Below are positions 15,882 to 25,852 of a stretch of DNA of 64,000 nucleotides, piece by piece (position 1 is the first letter of the stretch; every line of letters begins with the position of its first letter). Origin of the DNA: Nibrella saemangeumensis (lineage in GTDB: Bacteria > Bacteroidota > Bacteroidia > Cytophagales > Spirosomataceae); assembly GCF_039541915.1 (NCBI RefSeq), contig NZ_BAABHD010000003.1, positions 62,001 through 126,000 of the forward strand, given 5' to 3'. The notes under the pieces were generated by a model that saw nothing but the letters and a program-made list of their open reading frames with translations, was not told where the DNA came from and did not search any database. The translations under genes were made by a program, and so were the position numbers.

Positions 15882-18293
15882 TCACTCCGCGCGAAGCGAA
15901 CGAACTGGATTCATCAAGGCTGCTTTGATACTCTGGAAACTGACAGTCAGGAAGGCGACGGCTACCGCTATAGCGCCAACCACGACGAATACCCACCACT
16001 CGATGCCGATGCGGTAGTTGAAATTCCGGAGCCACTGGTCCATGGCGTACCAGGCAATGGGTGTGGCAATCAGAATAGCAATGAGCACCAATTTTAGAAA
16101 ATCTTTGCTGAGCATCGAGACGAGGCTCGGTACCGACGCGCCTAATACTTTACGGACGCCAATCTCCTTGGTGCGCCGGCCAATGACGAAGGTTGCCAGG
16201 CCCCAAAGACCCAGACAGCAGATGATTAAGGCCAGACCGGCAAAGACGCGCAAAAGCGTAAACTGCCGCATTTCTTCTTCGTACTGCTCCTGCAGGCTCT
16301 GATCCAGAAACTCGGCATCGAAATAATCGTCGGGATAAAATTTGCGCCAGACGCGCTCAATCGATACCATGGCGGCAGTGTAGTTACTGGTGTGCAGCTT
16401 CACGCCAATGCTACGGTAGAAATACGGGAAGTTCATCATCACCATCGGCTGAATCGGGTTGCGGAGCGAGCTGGTATGGAAATCTTTTACAACACCTACA
16501 ATCTCGGCATTGATGCCATTCAGGCCGACACCGATTTTACGTCCGAGTGCCTGCTCGGACCGCGAATACCCCAGCGCTTTCACCGCGTTTTCGTTCACCA
16601 CAAACACATACCGCCGTTGCTCCTCTGGAACGCTACTCGCAATAGCCAGCGTGTCGCTGTGGGCAAGGAAGCGGCCGGCCAGCAGTCTAAGTCCATATGT
16701 CTTCAGATAATCGGCGTCGGCTATTTTGAGCGCAATGCCTATTTTCTTCTCCTGATTGGCAGGGTCAGGCCGCATGTCGGTACCAAAGTTGTTACCAGAT
16801 GTGGGGGCACCCAGCGCAAACGTAATGTTGTCGACGCCCGGAATCTGCCTCAGCTCCTCAGCAATTGGTGTCAGATTCTTTGTCTGGGGTATTCCAACCG
16901 TCACAATGGCCTCCCGGTTAAAGCCCAGGTCCTTCTGGCGGAAGTAATTCATCTGCCGGTAGACAATCAGCACCCCTACGGCCAGCACCAGCGAAATTGT
17001 AAACTGAAACACCACCAGGCCCTGCCGCAGCCAGCCCTGGCCACCCCGGCCCGGTTCAGCTATCGATTTCAGCACCCGAACGGGCTTGAACCGCGACAGA
17101 AAAAACGCTGGATACACCCCCGCCGATACGGTGGTCAATAAAGCTAAGATGACCAGCAGGCCTACAGCCTCTGTCCACCGAAAGGCAATCTGCTTTTGCA
17201 GAAAATCATTGACCTGCGGCAGCAGACTATAACTGAGTACCAGGGCCAGCAAAGCCGAGAAGGCCGCCAGCCAGAAGGCCTCGCTTAGAAACTGCCGCAC
17301 CAACTGGCCCTGCGTGGCCCCCACTACCTTCCGTACACCCACCTCGCGGGCGCGGGTCATGGCGCGGGCGGTAGACATATTGATGAAGTTGACGCAGGCA
17401 ATCAGCAGTACAAACAAGCCCACAGCACCGAAGACGTAGATGTATGTCGGTGCGATAGCCGGAGAGAATTGGCTGCCCTCGTAATCCGTATTAAAGTGAA
17501 TGTCATAAAGTGGCTGAAGCAGCAGCTCGTTCTGCTCACCTTTACGATCGGCAAAGTATTTTTGACTCGCGGCAGCCAATCGGGCGGTGTACTGCTCTGG
17601 CGCCTTTCCTTCGGGCAGCAGCGCAAACACACTTCCACCAGAGCGCACGCCCCATTGGTCGATACCGAGTTGAAAATAATCTTTCATCGTGGCAAACGAC
17701 ACCAGCATACTCGCGTTCAGGTTCGACTGCGAGGGAATGTCACGCATAAGACCGGTTACCTGCACAGTGACTCTGTTGTCCAGGCGAAATGTTTTACCGA
17801 CCGCCGGGGCCGTGCCAAAATATTTCCGGGCGGTAGTTTCACTTAATATAACCTGGTTAGGCTGACCGAGTGCAACCCGGCCGTTACCGGTCACCATCTC
17901 CACATCGAACATATCGAGCAGCTCCGGCTCCGCAAACAGCACCCTGTCTTCCAGCAGAATTTTCTCCCGCGAAATGGTTACCGACACATCCCGGTCTGCG
18001 TGAATGCGGGTGATCTTTGACCAGTCGGGAAAATCAAGACGCATGGCCGGTGCCAGGGGATAGGGTGACGTACCCGAACGATCCACCTCCTCACCAGTCG
18101 TCTGGATTTGGTTAACCCGGTAAATACGCCTGCCGAGCCGGTGATGCTGGTCGTAGCTCCACTCGTTCTGGATGAACAGCAGAACCAGCAGACAAGTCGT
18201 CAGTCCAAGCGTTAGACCCAGCAAGTTGATACTGGTCGTGGTCGGGTGCTTCAGCAGGTTCCGCCAGGAGATTTTGAGGTAATTTCGTAGCAT
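15882..18293 (-). CDS. FtsX/MacB-type ABC transporter permease, array copy 4
   Basis: 803 residues from the ATG at 18293. A longer frame reaching 18344 was rejected because it runs through the intergenic palindrome and overlaps the stop of copy 3, and because all siblings start at 'MLRNYLKI'. TM1 'INLLGLTLGLTTCLLVLLFI'. Coupling motifs 'RAREVGVRKVVGAT' and 'RTKEIGVRKVLGAS'. Periplasmic marker 'LQPLYDIHFNTD'. The second periplasmic domain has an insertion after 'AGRFLAHSDT' before 'FVVNENAVKALGY'. C-terminus 'NPVRSLRAE'. It lies 47 bases downstream of copy 3. Substrate unknown. Confidence 0.9.
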   Translation of the reverse strand: MLRNYLKISWRNLLKHPTTTSINLLGLTLGLTTCLLVLLFIQNEWSYDQHHRLGRRIYRVNQIQTTGEEVDRSGTSPYPLAPAMRLDFPDWSKITRIHADRDVSVTISREKILLEDRVLFAEPELLDMFDVEMVTGNGRVALGQPNQVILSETTARKYFGTAPAVGKTFRLDNRVTVQVTGLMRDIPSQSNLNASMLVSFATMKDYFQLGIDQWGVRSGGSVFALLPEGKAPEQYTARLAAASQKYFADRKGEQNELLLQPLYDIHFNTDYEGSQFSPAIAPTYIYVFGAVGLFVLLIACVNFINMSTARAMTRAREVGVRKVVGATQGQLVRQFLSEAFWLAAFSALLALVLSYSLLPQVNDFLQKQIAFRWTEAVGLLVILALLTTVSAGVYPAFFLSRFKPVRVLKSIAEPGRGGQGWLRQGLVVFQFTISLVLAVGVLIVYRQMNYFRQKDLGFNREAIVTVGIPQTKNLTPIAEELRQIPGVDNITFALGAPTSGNNFGTDMRPDPANQEKKIGIALKIADADYLKTYGLRLLAGRFLAHSDTLAIASSVPEEQRRYVFVVNENAVKALGYSRSEQALGRKIGVGLNGINAEIVGVVKDFHTSSLRNPIQPMVMMNFPYFYRSIGVKLHTSNYTAAMVSIERVWRKFYPDDYFDAEFLDQSLQEQYEEEMRQFTLLRVFAGLALIICCLGLWGLATFVIGRRTKEIGVRKVLGASVPSLVSMLSKDFLKLVLIAILIATPIAWYAMDQWLRNFNYRIGIEWWVFVVVGAIAVAVAFLTVSFQSIKAALMNPVRSLRAE

Positions 18294-18306
18294 ATGGTTA
18301 TAATTT

Positions 18307-18337
18307 TGTACGAACCAGCCAGAGGCTGACCCGTACA
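18307..18337. repeat. TGTACGGGYCAGCC-family palindrome behind permease copy 3
   Basis: Arms TGTACGAACCAGCC (18307-18320) and GGCTGACCCGTACA (18324-18337) with a 3-base AGA loop, 3 bases from the stop codon of the permease at 18341. Same loop and right arm as the copy at 4208. Confidence 0.6.
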
Positions 18338-18340
18338 ATA

Positions 18341-20791
18341 TCACTCCGACCTCAGCGAGGTAACCGGGTTCATCAACGCGGCTCTGATACTTTGGTAGCT
18401 AACGGTCAGGAAGGCGATCAGCACGGCGACTGTACCAGCGGCTACAAACATCCACCAGGGGATGTCGACACGATAGGCAAAATTTGCCAGCCATTGGTTC
18501 ATCGCCCACCAGGCAATCGGTGAGGCTATGATTATGGCAATCAGGACCAGCTTCAGAAAGTCCCAGCTCAGCATCGAGACGAGATTGGGGACAGAAGCTC
18601 CCAGTACCTTGCGCACACCAATTTCCTTAAAGCGCTGCTGCACCATGAACGTCGCCAGGCCGAACAGACCCAGACAGGCAATCAGGATAGACAACGAGGT
18701 AAACAGACCAAACAGGTTTCCGAAAATCTGCTCGGAGCGGTACATTTCCGCAAACTGATTGTCGATAAAGTCATATTCAAACGGCCAGTCGGGCGCTAAA
18801 CCCTGCCACTTTGTTTTGAGGAAGTCGAGGGTAGCTGCCATGTTTTCGGGACGGGCGCGTACGACAAGGCTGGTGAAGTCGGCCGGGTAGATGTGCAGCA
18901 CCATCGGCTCAATTTTCTGGTGGAGCGATTTGTAGTTAAAATCACGCACTACGCCAATAACCTTCCCGCGTTTAATTGAGTCGGCGGGCGTTTTGGGAGA
19001 CCATTCCTTCCACAAGATTTCTTTACCCAGCGCATTCTCCGGTTTACCCCAGCCCAGAAACTGCACCGCCGTTTCGTTCAGAATAAAAGCTTCTTCCGCA
19101 TCTGTTCCGAACTTCCGGGAGAAGTCCCGCCCGGCTACTACCTGCATACCCAGGGTGGACACGTATTCATAGTCCACCAGAAACATATTCGTCGAAATAT
19201 CCTTATCCTGCCCCGGCAGCTTAATTCCGTCGCCGGCAAACATACCGCCCGGGATACCGTAGCAGGCCGTAGCCGCCGTAATGTTCGGGTTGCGCAGCAG
19301 TTCCTGCTTGATGTTCTCGAAGCCTTCGCGCATGGCTTTGCCCCGCAACGGCAGCACCACAGCCTGCTCCCGGTTAAAGCCCAAATCCTTTTTCTGAATA
19401 AACTTGAGCTGACTAAACACAATACCGGTGCCGATAATCAGGATAGTGGATACCGTAAACTGAAGCACCACCAGCGTCTTGCGCAGCGAGTACCCAGCCC
19501 GGCTCCCCTTACCGACAGCCCCTTTCAGCACCTTTACCGGCTGAAAGGCCGACAGGAAGAACGCCGGGTAAATCCCCGCCAACAAGCCTACCACCAGGGT
19601 AGCCCCCAGAACACTACCGATAAAGGTCGGGTTAAGTGCCTCCTGAAAGGATAAACGTTTACCCATCCATTGGTTGAAAAGCGATAACCAGACCTGCGCG
19701 ATGCCAATCGCTACCACCAGGGCCAGCAGGGTCAACAGGACAGATTCGCCAAGGAATTGCCGGACAAGTTGTATACGGTCGGCTCCAACTACCTTGCGCA
19801 AACCAACTTCCTTCGCCCGCTGCATCGACCGGGCAGTGGAGAGGTTCATGAAGTTGAAGCAGGCAATCAGCAGGGCAAACAGCGCAATAACGGCAAAGGC
19901 ATATATGTGGTTGATGTTGCCTTTTTTGGCATAGTCATATTCCAAATCTGCCGAATACAGGTGAATGTCCTTGAGCGGCTGCAACCGGGTGGTATACCGC
20001 ATATCGCCACGATCCAGCTCCGGCTTGGCTTTTTCGTTCAGGAACGCCGGCAGCTTAGCTTCCAGGGCACCCGCACTGGCTGATTTACCATCCCGGTTCT
20101 CCTGCAGCACAATGTACGTATTGAATTGCTGCCAGGTCCAGTTCTCCAGCCGCTTTGGGTCTGATACGAAAGTCTTTAACGTCGTAAAGGAACCGATGCA
20201 GGTCGCTTTCAGGTGCGAATGTTCGGGAATATCCTTCATTACACCGGTTACGCGCATTTTGAGTTCTCCGGCAATGTTCAGGATTTTGTTCAGCGGGTCC
20301 TGGTCGCCAAAGTACCGCTTCGCCATCGATTCGGTAATCACCAGCGTATTCGGTTCTGCCAGTGCTTTGGTCGGATTACCCCGCGTCAGCGGAAAGGAGA
20401 AGACTGAGAAGAAGGTAGAATCAGCTAAAAGCACATCCGGCTCCAGAAACCGCTTGTCTTCGTAGCTGAATAAAATCTCACCCCCGTTGGTCAATGAAAG
20501 CACCCGGGCACTCTCCTCCACTTCCGGAAAGGTAGCTTTCAGGGCAGGCCCATAGGCCGGTGGCGTCATGGCCATCTGGTTATCCCGCCCCTGCGAATAG
20601 CGATTGTTGACGAGCCGGTAGATGCGGTCGGCTTTGGCATGAAACGCATCGTACCGGAATTCATCCTGAATGAACAGGATGATGGCCAGACAGCAGGCCA
20701 GGCCAATGGATAAGCCGATTATGTTGATAAACGTAAACGACTTATGCCGCATGAGGTTGCGGAGAGCGATTTTTAGGTAGTTTCTTAGCAT
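18341..20791 (-). CDS. FtsX/MacB-type ABC transporter permease, array copy 3
   Basis: 816 residues. TM1 'INIIGLSIGLACCLAIILFI'. The first FtsX domain carries 'RAKEVGLRKVVGAD'. The second has 'RFKEIGVRKVLGAS', with Phe where the other copies have Thr. Periplasmic marker 'LQPLKDIHLYSA'; second marker 'AGRDFSRKFGTDAEEAFILN', very close to copy 1. C-terminus 'NPVTSLRSE'. It lies between copies 2 and 4 in the same direction, and the 80-base upstream gap contains an 11-bp inverted repeat. As with the other copies no nucleotide-binding domain is present. Confidence 0.9.
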   Translation of the reverse strand: MLRNYLKIALRNLMRHKSFTFINIIGLSIGLACCLAIILFIQDEFRYDAFHAKADRIYRLVNNRYSQGRDNQMAMTPPAYGPALKATFPEVEESARVLSLTNGGEILFSYEDKRFLEPDVLLADSTFFSVFSFPLTRGNPTKALAEPNTLVITESMAKRYFGDQDPLNKILNIAGELKMRVTGVMKDIPEHSHLKATCIGSFTTLKTFVSDPKRLENWTWQQFNTYIVLQENRDGKSASAGALEAKLPAFLNEKAKPELDRGDMRYTTRLQPLKDIHLYSADLEYDYAKKGNINHIYAFAVIALFALLIACFNFMNLSTARSMQRAKEVGLRKVVGADRIQLVRQFLGESVLLTLLALVVAIGIAQVWLSLFNQWMGKRLSFQEALNPTFIGSVLGATLVVGLLAGIYPAFFLSAFQPVKVLKGAVGKGSRAGYSLRKTLVVLQFTVSTILIIGTGIVFSQLKFIQKKDLGFNREQAVVLPLRGKAMREGFENIKQELLRNPNITAATACYGIPGGMFAGDGIKLPGQDKDISTNMFLVDYEYVSTLGMQVVAGRDFSRKFGTDAEEAFILNETAVQFLGWGKPENALGKEILWKEWSPKTPADSIKRGKVIGVVRDFNYKSLHQKIEPMVLHIYPADFTSLVVRARPENMAATLDFLKTKWQGLAPDWPFEYDFIDNQFAEMYRSEQIFGNLFGLFTSLSILIACLGLFGLATFMVQQRFKEIGVRKVLGASVPNLVSMLSWDFLKLVLIAIIIASPIAWWAMNQWLANFAYRVDIPWWMFVAAGTVAVLIAFLTVSYQSIRAALMNPVTSLRSE

Positions 20792-20813
20792 GGGTTTCAG
20801 TCTTCAGTGGGCG

Positions 20814-20861
20814 GTAGGCAGTTGCTTGGCTGGTATTTTCTGCAAACTGCCAACTGCCTAC
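20814..20861. repeat. Inverted repeat between copies 2 and 3
   Basis: GTAGGCAGTTG (20814-20824) and CAACTGCCTAC (20851-20861), a perfect 11-bp pair with a 26-base loop, 10 bases from the stop codon of copy 2. No T-tract. Confidence 0.6.
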
Positions 20862-20871
20862 TCCTATATAC

Positions 20872-23334
20872 CTACTCTGCTCTCAGGCTCTTCACCGGAT
20901 TCATCAATGCTGCCTTAATACTCTGGAAACTGACGGTGACGAAGGCGATGAGGACCGCCAGCGCACCGGATACCACGAATACCCACCACGGAATGTCAAT
21001 CTTATAGGCAAAGTTTTCCAGCCACCGGTTCATGGCGTACCAGGCAATCGGCGAGGCAATGAGGATGGCGATAAAGACTAATTTCAGGAAGTCTTTTGAC
21101 AACAGGAGCACAATGTTAGCGGTGGTTGCACCCAGCACTTTTCGCACGCCAATTTCCTTGGTTCGTTGCTGAGCCGCGAAGGCCGCCAGACCAAAGAGGC
21201 CCAGGCAAGAAATCAGGATAGATATAATGGTGAAGTAGCTAACGATGCGGGATGTACGCGCTTCAGCCTGGTAGTTTTTCTGGAAGTCTTCGTTCAGGAA
21301 CGTAAACTCAAACGGTTCGTCGGGCCGCAGGGCCTTCCATTTCTGCTCCAGGAAGCCGAGCACATTCTGCATATTCGCCGTATTAACGTGTACTATGATG
21401 TAATTGAAGCTCGGCCTTCTCTTCAGAAAGAACGCATACGGCTGGATGGTCTGGTGCAGATTCTCAAAATGAAAATCTTTAACCACACCGACTATCTCAA
21501 AACCATCGCTATCGAACGTAGTCATGAGTTTTTGACCAATGGCATTCTCCACAGGAATCTGAAAATCCCGCAGTAGGGCTTCATTGACTACCATTCGGTT
21601 GGTTGTGTCGCCCGGAAAATCACGGGAGAACATCCGGCCTTTTTCCAACTGAAAGCCCATGGTTTGCAGGTAATCATAATCCACCCAGTTCGTGTGGACG
21701 TCGACTCCCTGGTTAACAGGCTGGTCGGGCCGGTGGAGAATCCAGTCACTGGCGTTGAAGATACCAGGGTAATACTCTGTCCCGGAAGCGCCCACCACCT
21801 GATTGTTCCGGAGTACCTCATTCCGATACGCAGTATAGATACCCCTCGACTCCTCGCTGCGGAACGGAATCGCAATCTGCTGGTCCTGCGTGAAGCCCAG
21901 CGACTTATTACGCATATACTTCATTTGCTCCTGGATTACGAACGTGGCCAGGACCAGCCCTACCGATACCACAAACTGGAATACCACCAGTCCTCTGCGC
22001 AAGGCAACTGCCGAAAGCGAATTGACAAACTTCCCCTTAAGCACCTGAGCCGGGTTGAACAGCGACAGGAAGAACGCTGGGTAACTGCCTGCAATAAGTC
22101 CCGTGAGCAAGGCCAGCAGCAGGAACGTCAGCAGGATAGTTGGTTCAAACAAATCAGATAGTTGCAGGAGTTTGCCGGCCATCTGATTGAACAGCGGCAG
22201 CATTATAATAACCAGCACCAGGGCAATAACGAACGCCAGCAGGGTCAATACCATTGACTCTCCCAGGAACTGCCTGACCAACGCCCCCTGTTCGGCCCCC
22301 ATCACTTTCCGGATACCTACCTCGGCCGCTCGCTTGGCCGAACGAGCCGTAGAGAGGTTCATGAAGTTGATACAGGCAATCAGCAGGGTGAAGATAGCAA
22401 TGGACGCCAGAATGTACAGGTAGGTGGTGGTATTCGTCGGCGTTACCACATTGTTAAACTGACTATGCAGGTGCAGGTCTTTGACCGATATCAGAAAAAG
22501 ATTTTTATCACCGCCCTGCTTTTTCAGGTCCTCGCGGGCGTATTTCTCAATAAAAGCCGGAAACTTCTGCTCCAGTTGTTGCGGATTGGACGGTTCGCCG
22601 TTGCGACCGGGTTTCAACCGCAGGTACGTATAAAACATGTTGTTGTTCGCGAAATCCAGCCTTCCTTCCCGCAGAAAACTACCGACCCACCCGGCATAAA
22701 GTGGCACAAAAAACCGGGCGTCGATGTGCGACTTGGCCGTTGCATCCCGATAGACACCCGTTACTTTAAAGTTTTCGCCAGAACCAGCGGTACCACTAAT
22801 GCGAATGATTTTGTCGAGGGCTGGGGCATTGCCAAACAGCTTCTGAGCCACTTCTTCTGACAATACAATGGACCGTGGGTCTTTGAGCGCCGACTTCGGA
22901 TTACCTTCGGTAAACTGGTAGGAGAATAGGTCGAAAAACGTAGAATCGACCTGATAGCCTTTAGTTTCGTAAAATGAGACAACTGGTTTGCCTTGCTCGC
23001 GCACCTGCAACAGCGCTTTTTCGTCGATGAGGTTCACCCATAACCGCGTGACTTCCTCAATCTCTGGGTACTCCGATTTCAGCGTAAAGGCATACGGTGC
23101 CGAGCCGGTAGCGTATTCTTCACCGGTACCCTGACCGAGTGTCGCTCTGGAGCCCAGCATATACAGGTTATCGGCATGTTCGTGGTGCTTGTCGTACGAC
23201 AGTTCGCTGCGGATGTACAGCAGCAGCAGCATACAGCAGGTCATCCCCACCGACAGCCCCAGAATATTGATTGCCGTGAAGGACTTACTCCGCAGCAGGT
23301 TCCGAACGGCGATTTTGAGATAGTTTCGTAGCAT
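20872..23334 (-). CDS. FtsX/MacB-type ABC transporter permease, array copy 2
   Basis: 820 residues, the longest plain copy. TM1 'INILGLSVGMTCCMLLLLYI'. Coupling motifs 'RAAEVGIRKVMGAE' and 'RTKEIGVRKVLGAT'. The first periplasmic domain is divergent: after the usual 'HEHADNLYML' it contains a long stretch around 'LQVREQGKPVVSFYETKGYQ', and the usual 'LQPLxDIHL' marker is reduced to 'SVKDLHLHSQF'. Second marker 'KGRMFSRDFPGD'. C-terminus 'NPVKSLRAE'. It lies 66 bases after copy 1. The divergent periplasmic domain between conserved membrane parts suggests a different cargo or partner, which is an inference. Confidence 0.9.
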   Translation of the reverse strand: MLRNYLKIAVRNLLRSKSFTAINILGLSVGMTCCMLLLLYIRSELSYDKHHEHADNLYMLGSRATLGQGTGEEYATGSAPYAFTLKSEYPEIEEVTRLWVNLIDEKALLQVREQGKPVVSFYETKGYQVDSTFFDLFSYQFTEGNPKSALKDPRSIVLSEEVAQKLFGNAPALDKIIRISGTAGSGENFKVTGVYRDATAKSHIDARFFVPLYAGWVGSFLREGRLDFANNNMFYTYLRLKPGRNGEPSNPQQLEQKFPAFIEKYAREDLKKQGGDKNLFLISVKDLHLHSQFNNVVTPTNTTTYLYILASIAIFTLLIACINFMNLSTARSAKRAAEVGIRKVMGAEQGALVRQFLGESMVLTLLAFVIALVLVIIMLPLFNQMAGKLLQLSDLFEPTILLTFLLLALLTGLIAGSYPAFFLSLFNPAQVLKGKFVNSLSAVALRRGLVVFQFVVSVGLVLATFVIQEQMKYMRNKSLGFTQDQQIAIPFRSEESRGIYTAYRNEVLRNNQVVGASGTEYYPGIFNASDWILHRPDQPVNQGVDVHTNWVDYDYLQTMGFQLEKGRMFSRDFPGDTTNRMVVNEALLRDFQIPVENAIGQKLMTTFDSDGFEIVGVVKDFHFENLHQTIQPYAFFLKRRPSFNYIIVHVNTANMQNVLGFLEQKWKALRPDEPFEFTFLNEDFQKNYQAEARTSRIVSYFTIISILISCLGLFGLAAFAAQQRTKEIGVRKVLGATTANIVLLLSKDFLKLVFIAILIASPIAWYAMNRWLENFAYKIDIPWWVFVVSGALAVLIAFVTVSFQSIKAALMNPVKSLRAE

Positions 23335-23350
23335 GGTTAATAGGGATTGG

Positions 23351-23398
23351 TTGTAGGGGCCAGCGGGACCGGTGCGCCGGAGCGACGGACCCCTACAA
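23351..23398. repeat. Inverted repeat between copies 1 and 2
   Basis: TTGTAGGGG (23351-23359) and CCCCTACAA (23390-23398), a perfect 9-bp pair with a GC-rich interior, 2 bases from the stop codon of copy 1. Confidence 0.55.
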
Positions 23399-23400
23399 TG

Positions 23401-25836
23401 TCACTCCGAACGCAGTGAGGTAACCGGGTTCCTCAGCGCGGCCTTGATACTCTGGAAGCTTACCGTCACAAAGGCAATCAGCACGGCCAGCAGGCCCGCC
23501 AGCGCAAATACCCACCACTCAATATCAATCTTGAAGGCAAACTCCTGGAGCCATTTGCTCATACCCCACCATGCCAGCGGAGAGGCAATGATGATGCCGA
23601 CCAGTACCAGCTTCAGGAAGTCGCGGGAGAGCAGGGCCACAATGCTGAAAACGCTGGCCCCCAGCACTTTCCGTACGCCGATTTCCTTGGTGCGCTGCGT
23701 CATGACCATGATGGCAATCGCGAACAGACCCATGCACGAGAGGATTATCGCCAGGACGGCGGCACTCATGAAGATCTGCGACATACGCTCTTCTGACCGG
23801 TACTGCCGGTTGGTGTTTTCGTCTAAGAATGTGCCGAGGAACGTCGACTTCGGGGCTACCTCAGCCCAGGTCTTCTTCAGCAAGTCCATGGTGGCCGGTG
23901 CATTGTCCGGCGCAATCTTAACAAAGATGTAGTTGACCGGCCAGTCCGTATCGATAAAAAACGTAATCGGGTTAATGCTCTGCTTCAGGGACTCGAAGTG
24001 ATAGTCTTTCACAACGCCCACTACCTGCATGGGTGGCTGTCCGTCGTTAATGTTCAGCAGGGTTCCAATCGGATTTTTCTCAGCCAGTTGTTTCGCCATG
24101 GCCTCGTTGATCACAACGGCGGTGGTGGTATCCGTAGCAAACTCGCGGGAGAAATCGCGGCCGGCCAGCAACTTCAGATCAAGCGTTTTAATATAATCAT
24201 AATCGACCCGGAGGTAGTGGGAGCGTACCCCCCGGTTCTTGTAATCGAAGCCGATAATGGAGGTGTATGTCGATCCATCGGTGCCCCGGCCCAGATTCCG
24301 ACTGGTGCCGGTAATGCTTAAGATACGGGGTTGTTGAGCCAGTTTGTCGCGCATCAGTTCCAGGGCTTTCTGGCCGCTTACGCCACTACCCACGGGAATA
24401 CTGACTACCTGGTTCTGATTATACCCCAACGGCATGCTGCGCAGAAAGGAGATCTGCTGCCAGACAATGAGCGTGCAGACAATCAGAAAGGTAGCAATGG
24501 CGAACTGTACCACCACCAGGGTGTTCCGCAGGCCGCCCGCACTAGCCGACGAACTCCGGGCCGACGAAATTTTTCCTTTCAATACCTCAATGGTATTAAA
24601 CCGGGCCATAAACAAAGCCGGATAACCACCCGCCAGAATCGTAACCAGCAGGAAAGCCCCCAATATGGACAGCAGAACGATCGGGTCTTTATACGAAGCC
24701 AGCGAGAGCGCATTGTTGAACAGCTTTTTGTACTCAGACAGCAAGCCAAAAGCCATCAGGCCGCCGAGACCCAGGGAGAACAGGCAGATTATGAGCGCTT
24801 CGCCCCAGAACTGGAAAGCCAGCTGCATTTTGAGCGCTCCCAACACTTTCCGCATCCCAACTTCTTTTGAGCGGGTCAACGAACGGGCCGTCGACAGGTT
24901 AATGAAGTTGATGCAGGCAATCAGCAGGATCAAGCCGCCAATCACCAGCAGTAAATACAGATAAACCGGCTTTATGGCCGAAACGGTATCCCCTCCCACT
25001 TCTGCGTTGAAGTGCATATCACGCATAGGTAACAACCGAAAACTGGCCAGGTCGCCGTTTTCATCGGCCTGTGCCCCATCACGCTTCAGATTGCGCAGGG
25101 TCTCAACCAGGTATTTACTGGTAAATGGGCGCAGACGCTGTTCAAAAGCCGCTTCGCTTACCTTTTCGTCAAGCTGCAGGAAAACAGAATGGTACTGGCT
25201 GTCCCACTGATCTTTGCTGGCCTGATAATTCGGATTTAGCTCGAACCGGCCCAGCACCTCAAACTGGACACTGGAGTTCTCCGGCAGATTGGCCATTACG
25301 CCAGAGACAATAAACGGCTGCCATGTATCGGTCAGCAGGAGCGAAACCGTTTTACCAATGGGATCTGCACTGCCGAACAGATCGGTAGCTACCTTTTCGG
25401 TCAGCACCACACTGCTCAGGCTGTTCAGCGCGGTATTGGCGTCGCCCTTAATCAGCGGAAAGGTAAACATCTGCAGAAAATCCGGGTCTACCAGCCGGAC
25501 ATTTTTGCCCATCTCCTTATCTCCTACCCGAACCAGCCCACCGGCATCAACAATCCGGGAGATCCGTCGTACCTCGTTCGGAAACTCCTTCTGAACCGCC
25601 GGGGTGAACGGCGCCATCAGGACAGTCCCTTTCTGGTCCGTTCCAAGTTGATTATACACCCGGTACAACGTCTTACCGTTGGCGTGGAAGTTGTCGTACG
25701 AGAACTCGTGGTAGACCGTCAGAAACAGCAGCAGGCACACGCCGAAAGCAACAGACAGGCCGACAATGTTAACGGCGGCATAGGCTTTATGCTTCAGCAG
25801 GTTGCGGAACGCGATTTTCAGGTAGTTGAGGAACAT
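23401..25836 (-). CDS. FtsX/MacB-type ABC transporter permease, array copy 1
   Basis: 811 residues; the first permease after the ATPase gene, separated from it by 45 bases holding a strong hairpin. TM1 'VNIVGLSVAFGVCLLLFLTV'. Coupling motifs 'RSKEVGMRKVLGAL' and 'RTKEIGVRKVLGAS'. Periplasmic markers 'LLPMRDMHFNAEV' and 'AGRDFSREFATD'. C-terminus 'NPVTSLRSE'. It begins 'MFLNYLKIAFRNLLKHKAY', where most siblings begin 'MLRNYLKI'. Its position makes it the most likely direct partner of the ATPase and adaptor, giving a complete MacAB-like tripartite inner-membrane set if an outer-membrane channel is supplied from elsewhere. No TolC-like gene is in the window. Confidence 0.9.
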   Translation of the reverse strand: MFLNYLKIAFRNLLKHKAYAAVNIVGLSVAFGVCLLLFLTVYHEFSYDNFHANGKTLYRVYNQLGTDQKGTVLMAPFTPAVQKEFPNEVRRISRIVDAGGLVRVGDKEMGKNVRLVDPDFLQMFTFPLIKGDANTALNSLSSVVLTEKVATDLFGSADPIGKTVSLLLTDTWQPFIVSGVMANLPENSSVQFEVLGRFELNPNYQASKDQWDSQYHSVFLQLDEKVSEAAFEQRLRPFTSKYLVETLRNLKRDGAQADENGDLASFRLLPMRDMHFNAEVGGDTVSAIKPVYLYLLLVIGGLILLIACINFINLSTARSLTRSKEVGMRKVLGALKMQLAFQFWGEALIICLFSLGLGGLMAFGLLSEYKKLFNNALSLASYKDPIVLLSILGAFLLVTILAGGYPALFMARFNTIEVLKGKISSARSSSASAGGLRNTLVVVQFAIATFLIVCTLIVWQQISFLRSMPLGYNQNQVVSIPVGSGVSGQKALELMRDKLAQQPRILSITGTSRNLGRGTDGSTYTSIIGFDYKNRGVRSHYLRVDYDYIKTLDLKLLAGRDFSREFATDTTTAVVINEAMAKQLAEKNPIGTLLNINDGQPPMQVVGVVKDYHFESLKQSINPITFFIDTDWPVNYIFVKIAPDNAPATMDLLKKTWAEVAPKSTFLGTFLDENTNRQYRSEERMSQIFMSAAVLAIILSCMGLFAIAIMVMTQRTKEIGVRKVLGASVFSIVALLSRDFLKLVLVGIIIASPLAWWGMSKWLQEFAFKIDIEWWVFALAGLLAVLIAFVTVSFQSIKAALRNPVTSLRSE

Positions 25837-25852
25837 AGTGGTGTGGAGATGT

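Noticed and set aside
16392..17141. Long plus-strand frames opposite the permeases and peptidases (for example 249 codons here, 268 at 54493-55299 and 306 at 40592-41512)
   Set aside because: They are antisense shadows of clearly conserved genes, with no recognisable domains or start context.
18294..18344. N-terminal extension of permease copy 4
   Set aside because: It would translate the intergenic palindrome and overlap the stop of copy 3; siblings start at MLRNYLK.
1623..25836. Permease array as an assembly or duplication artefact
   Set aside because: The nine genes differ throughout in length, periplasmic domains and intergenic sequence, so they are real diverged paralogues.
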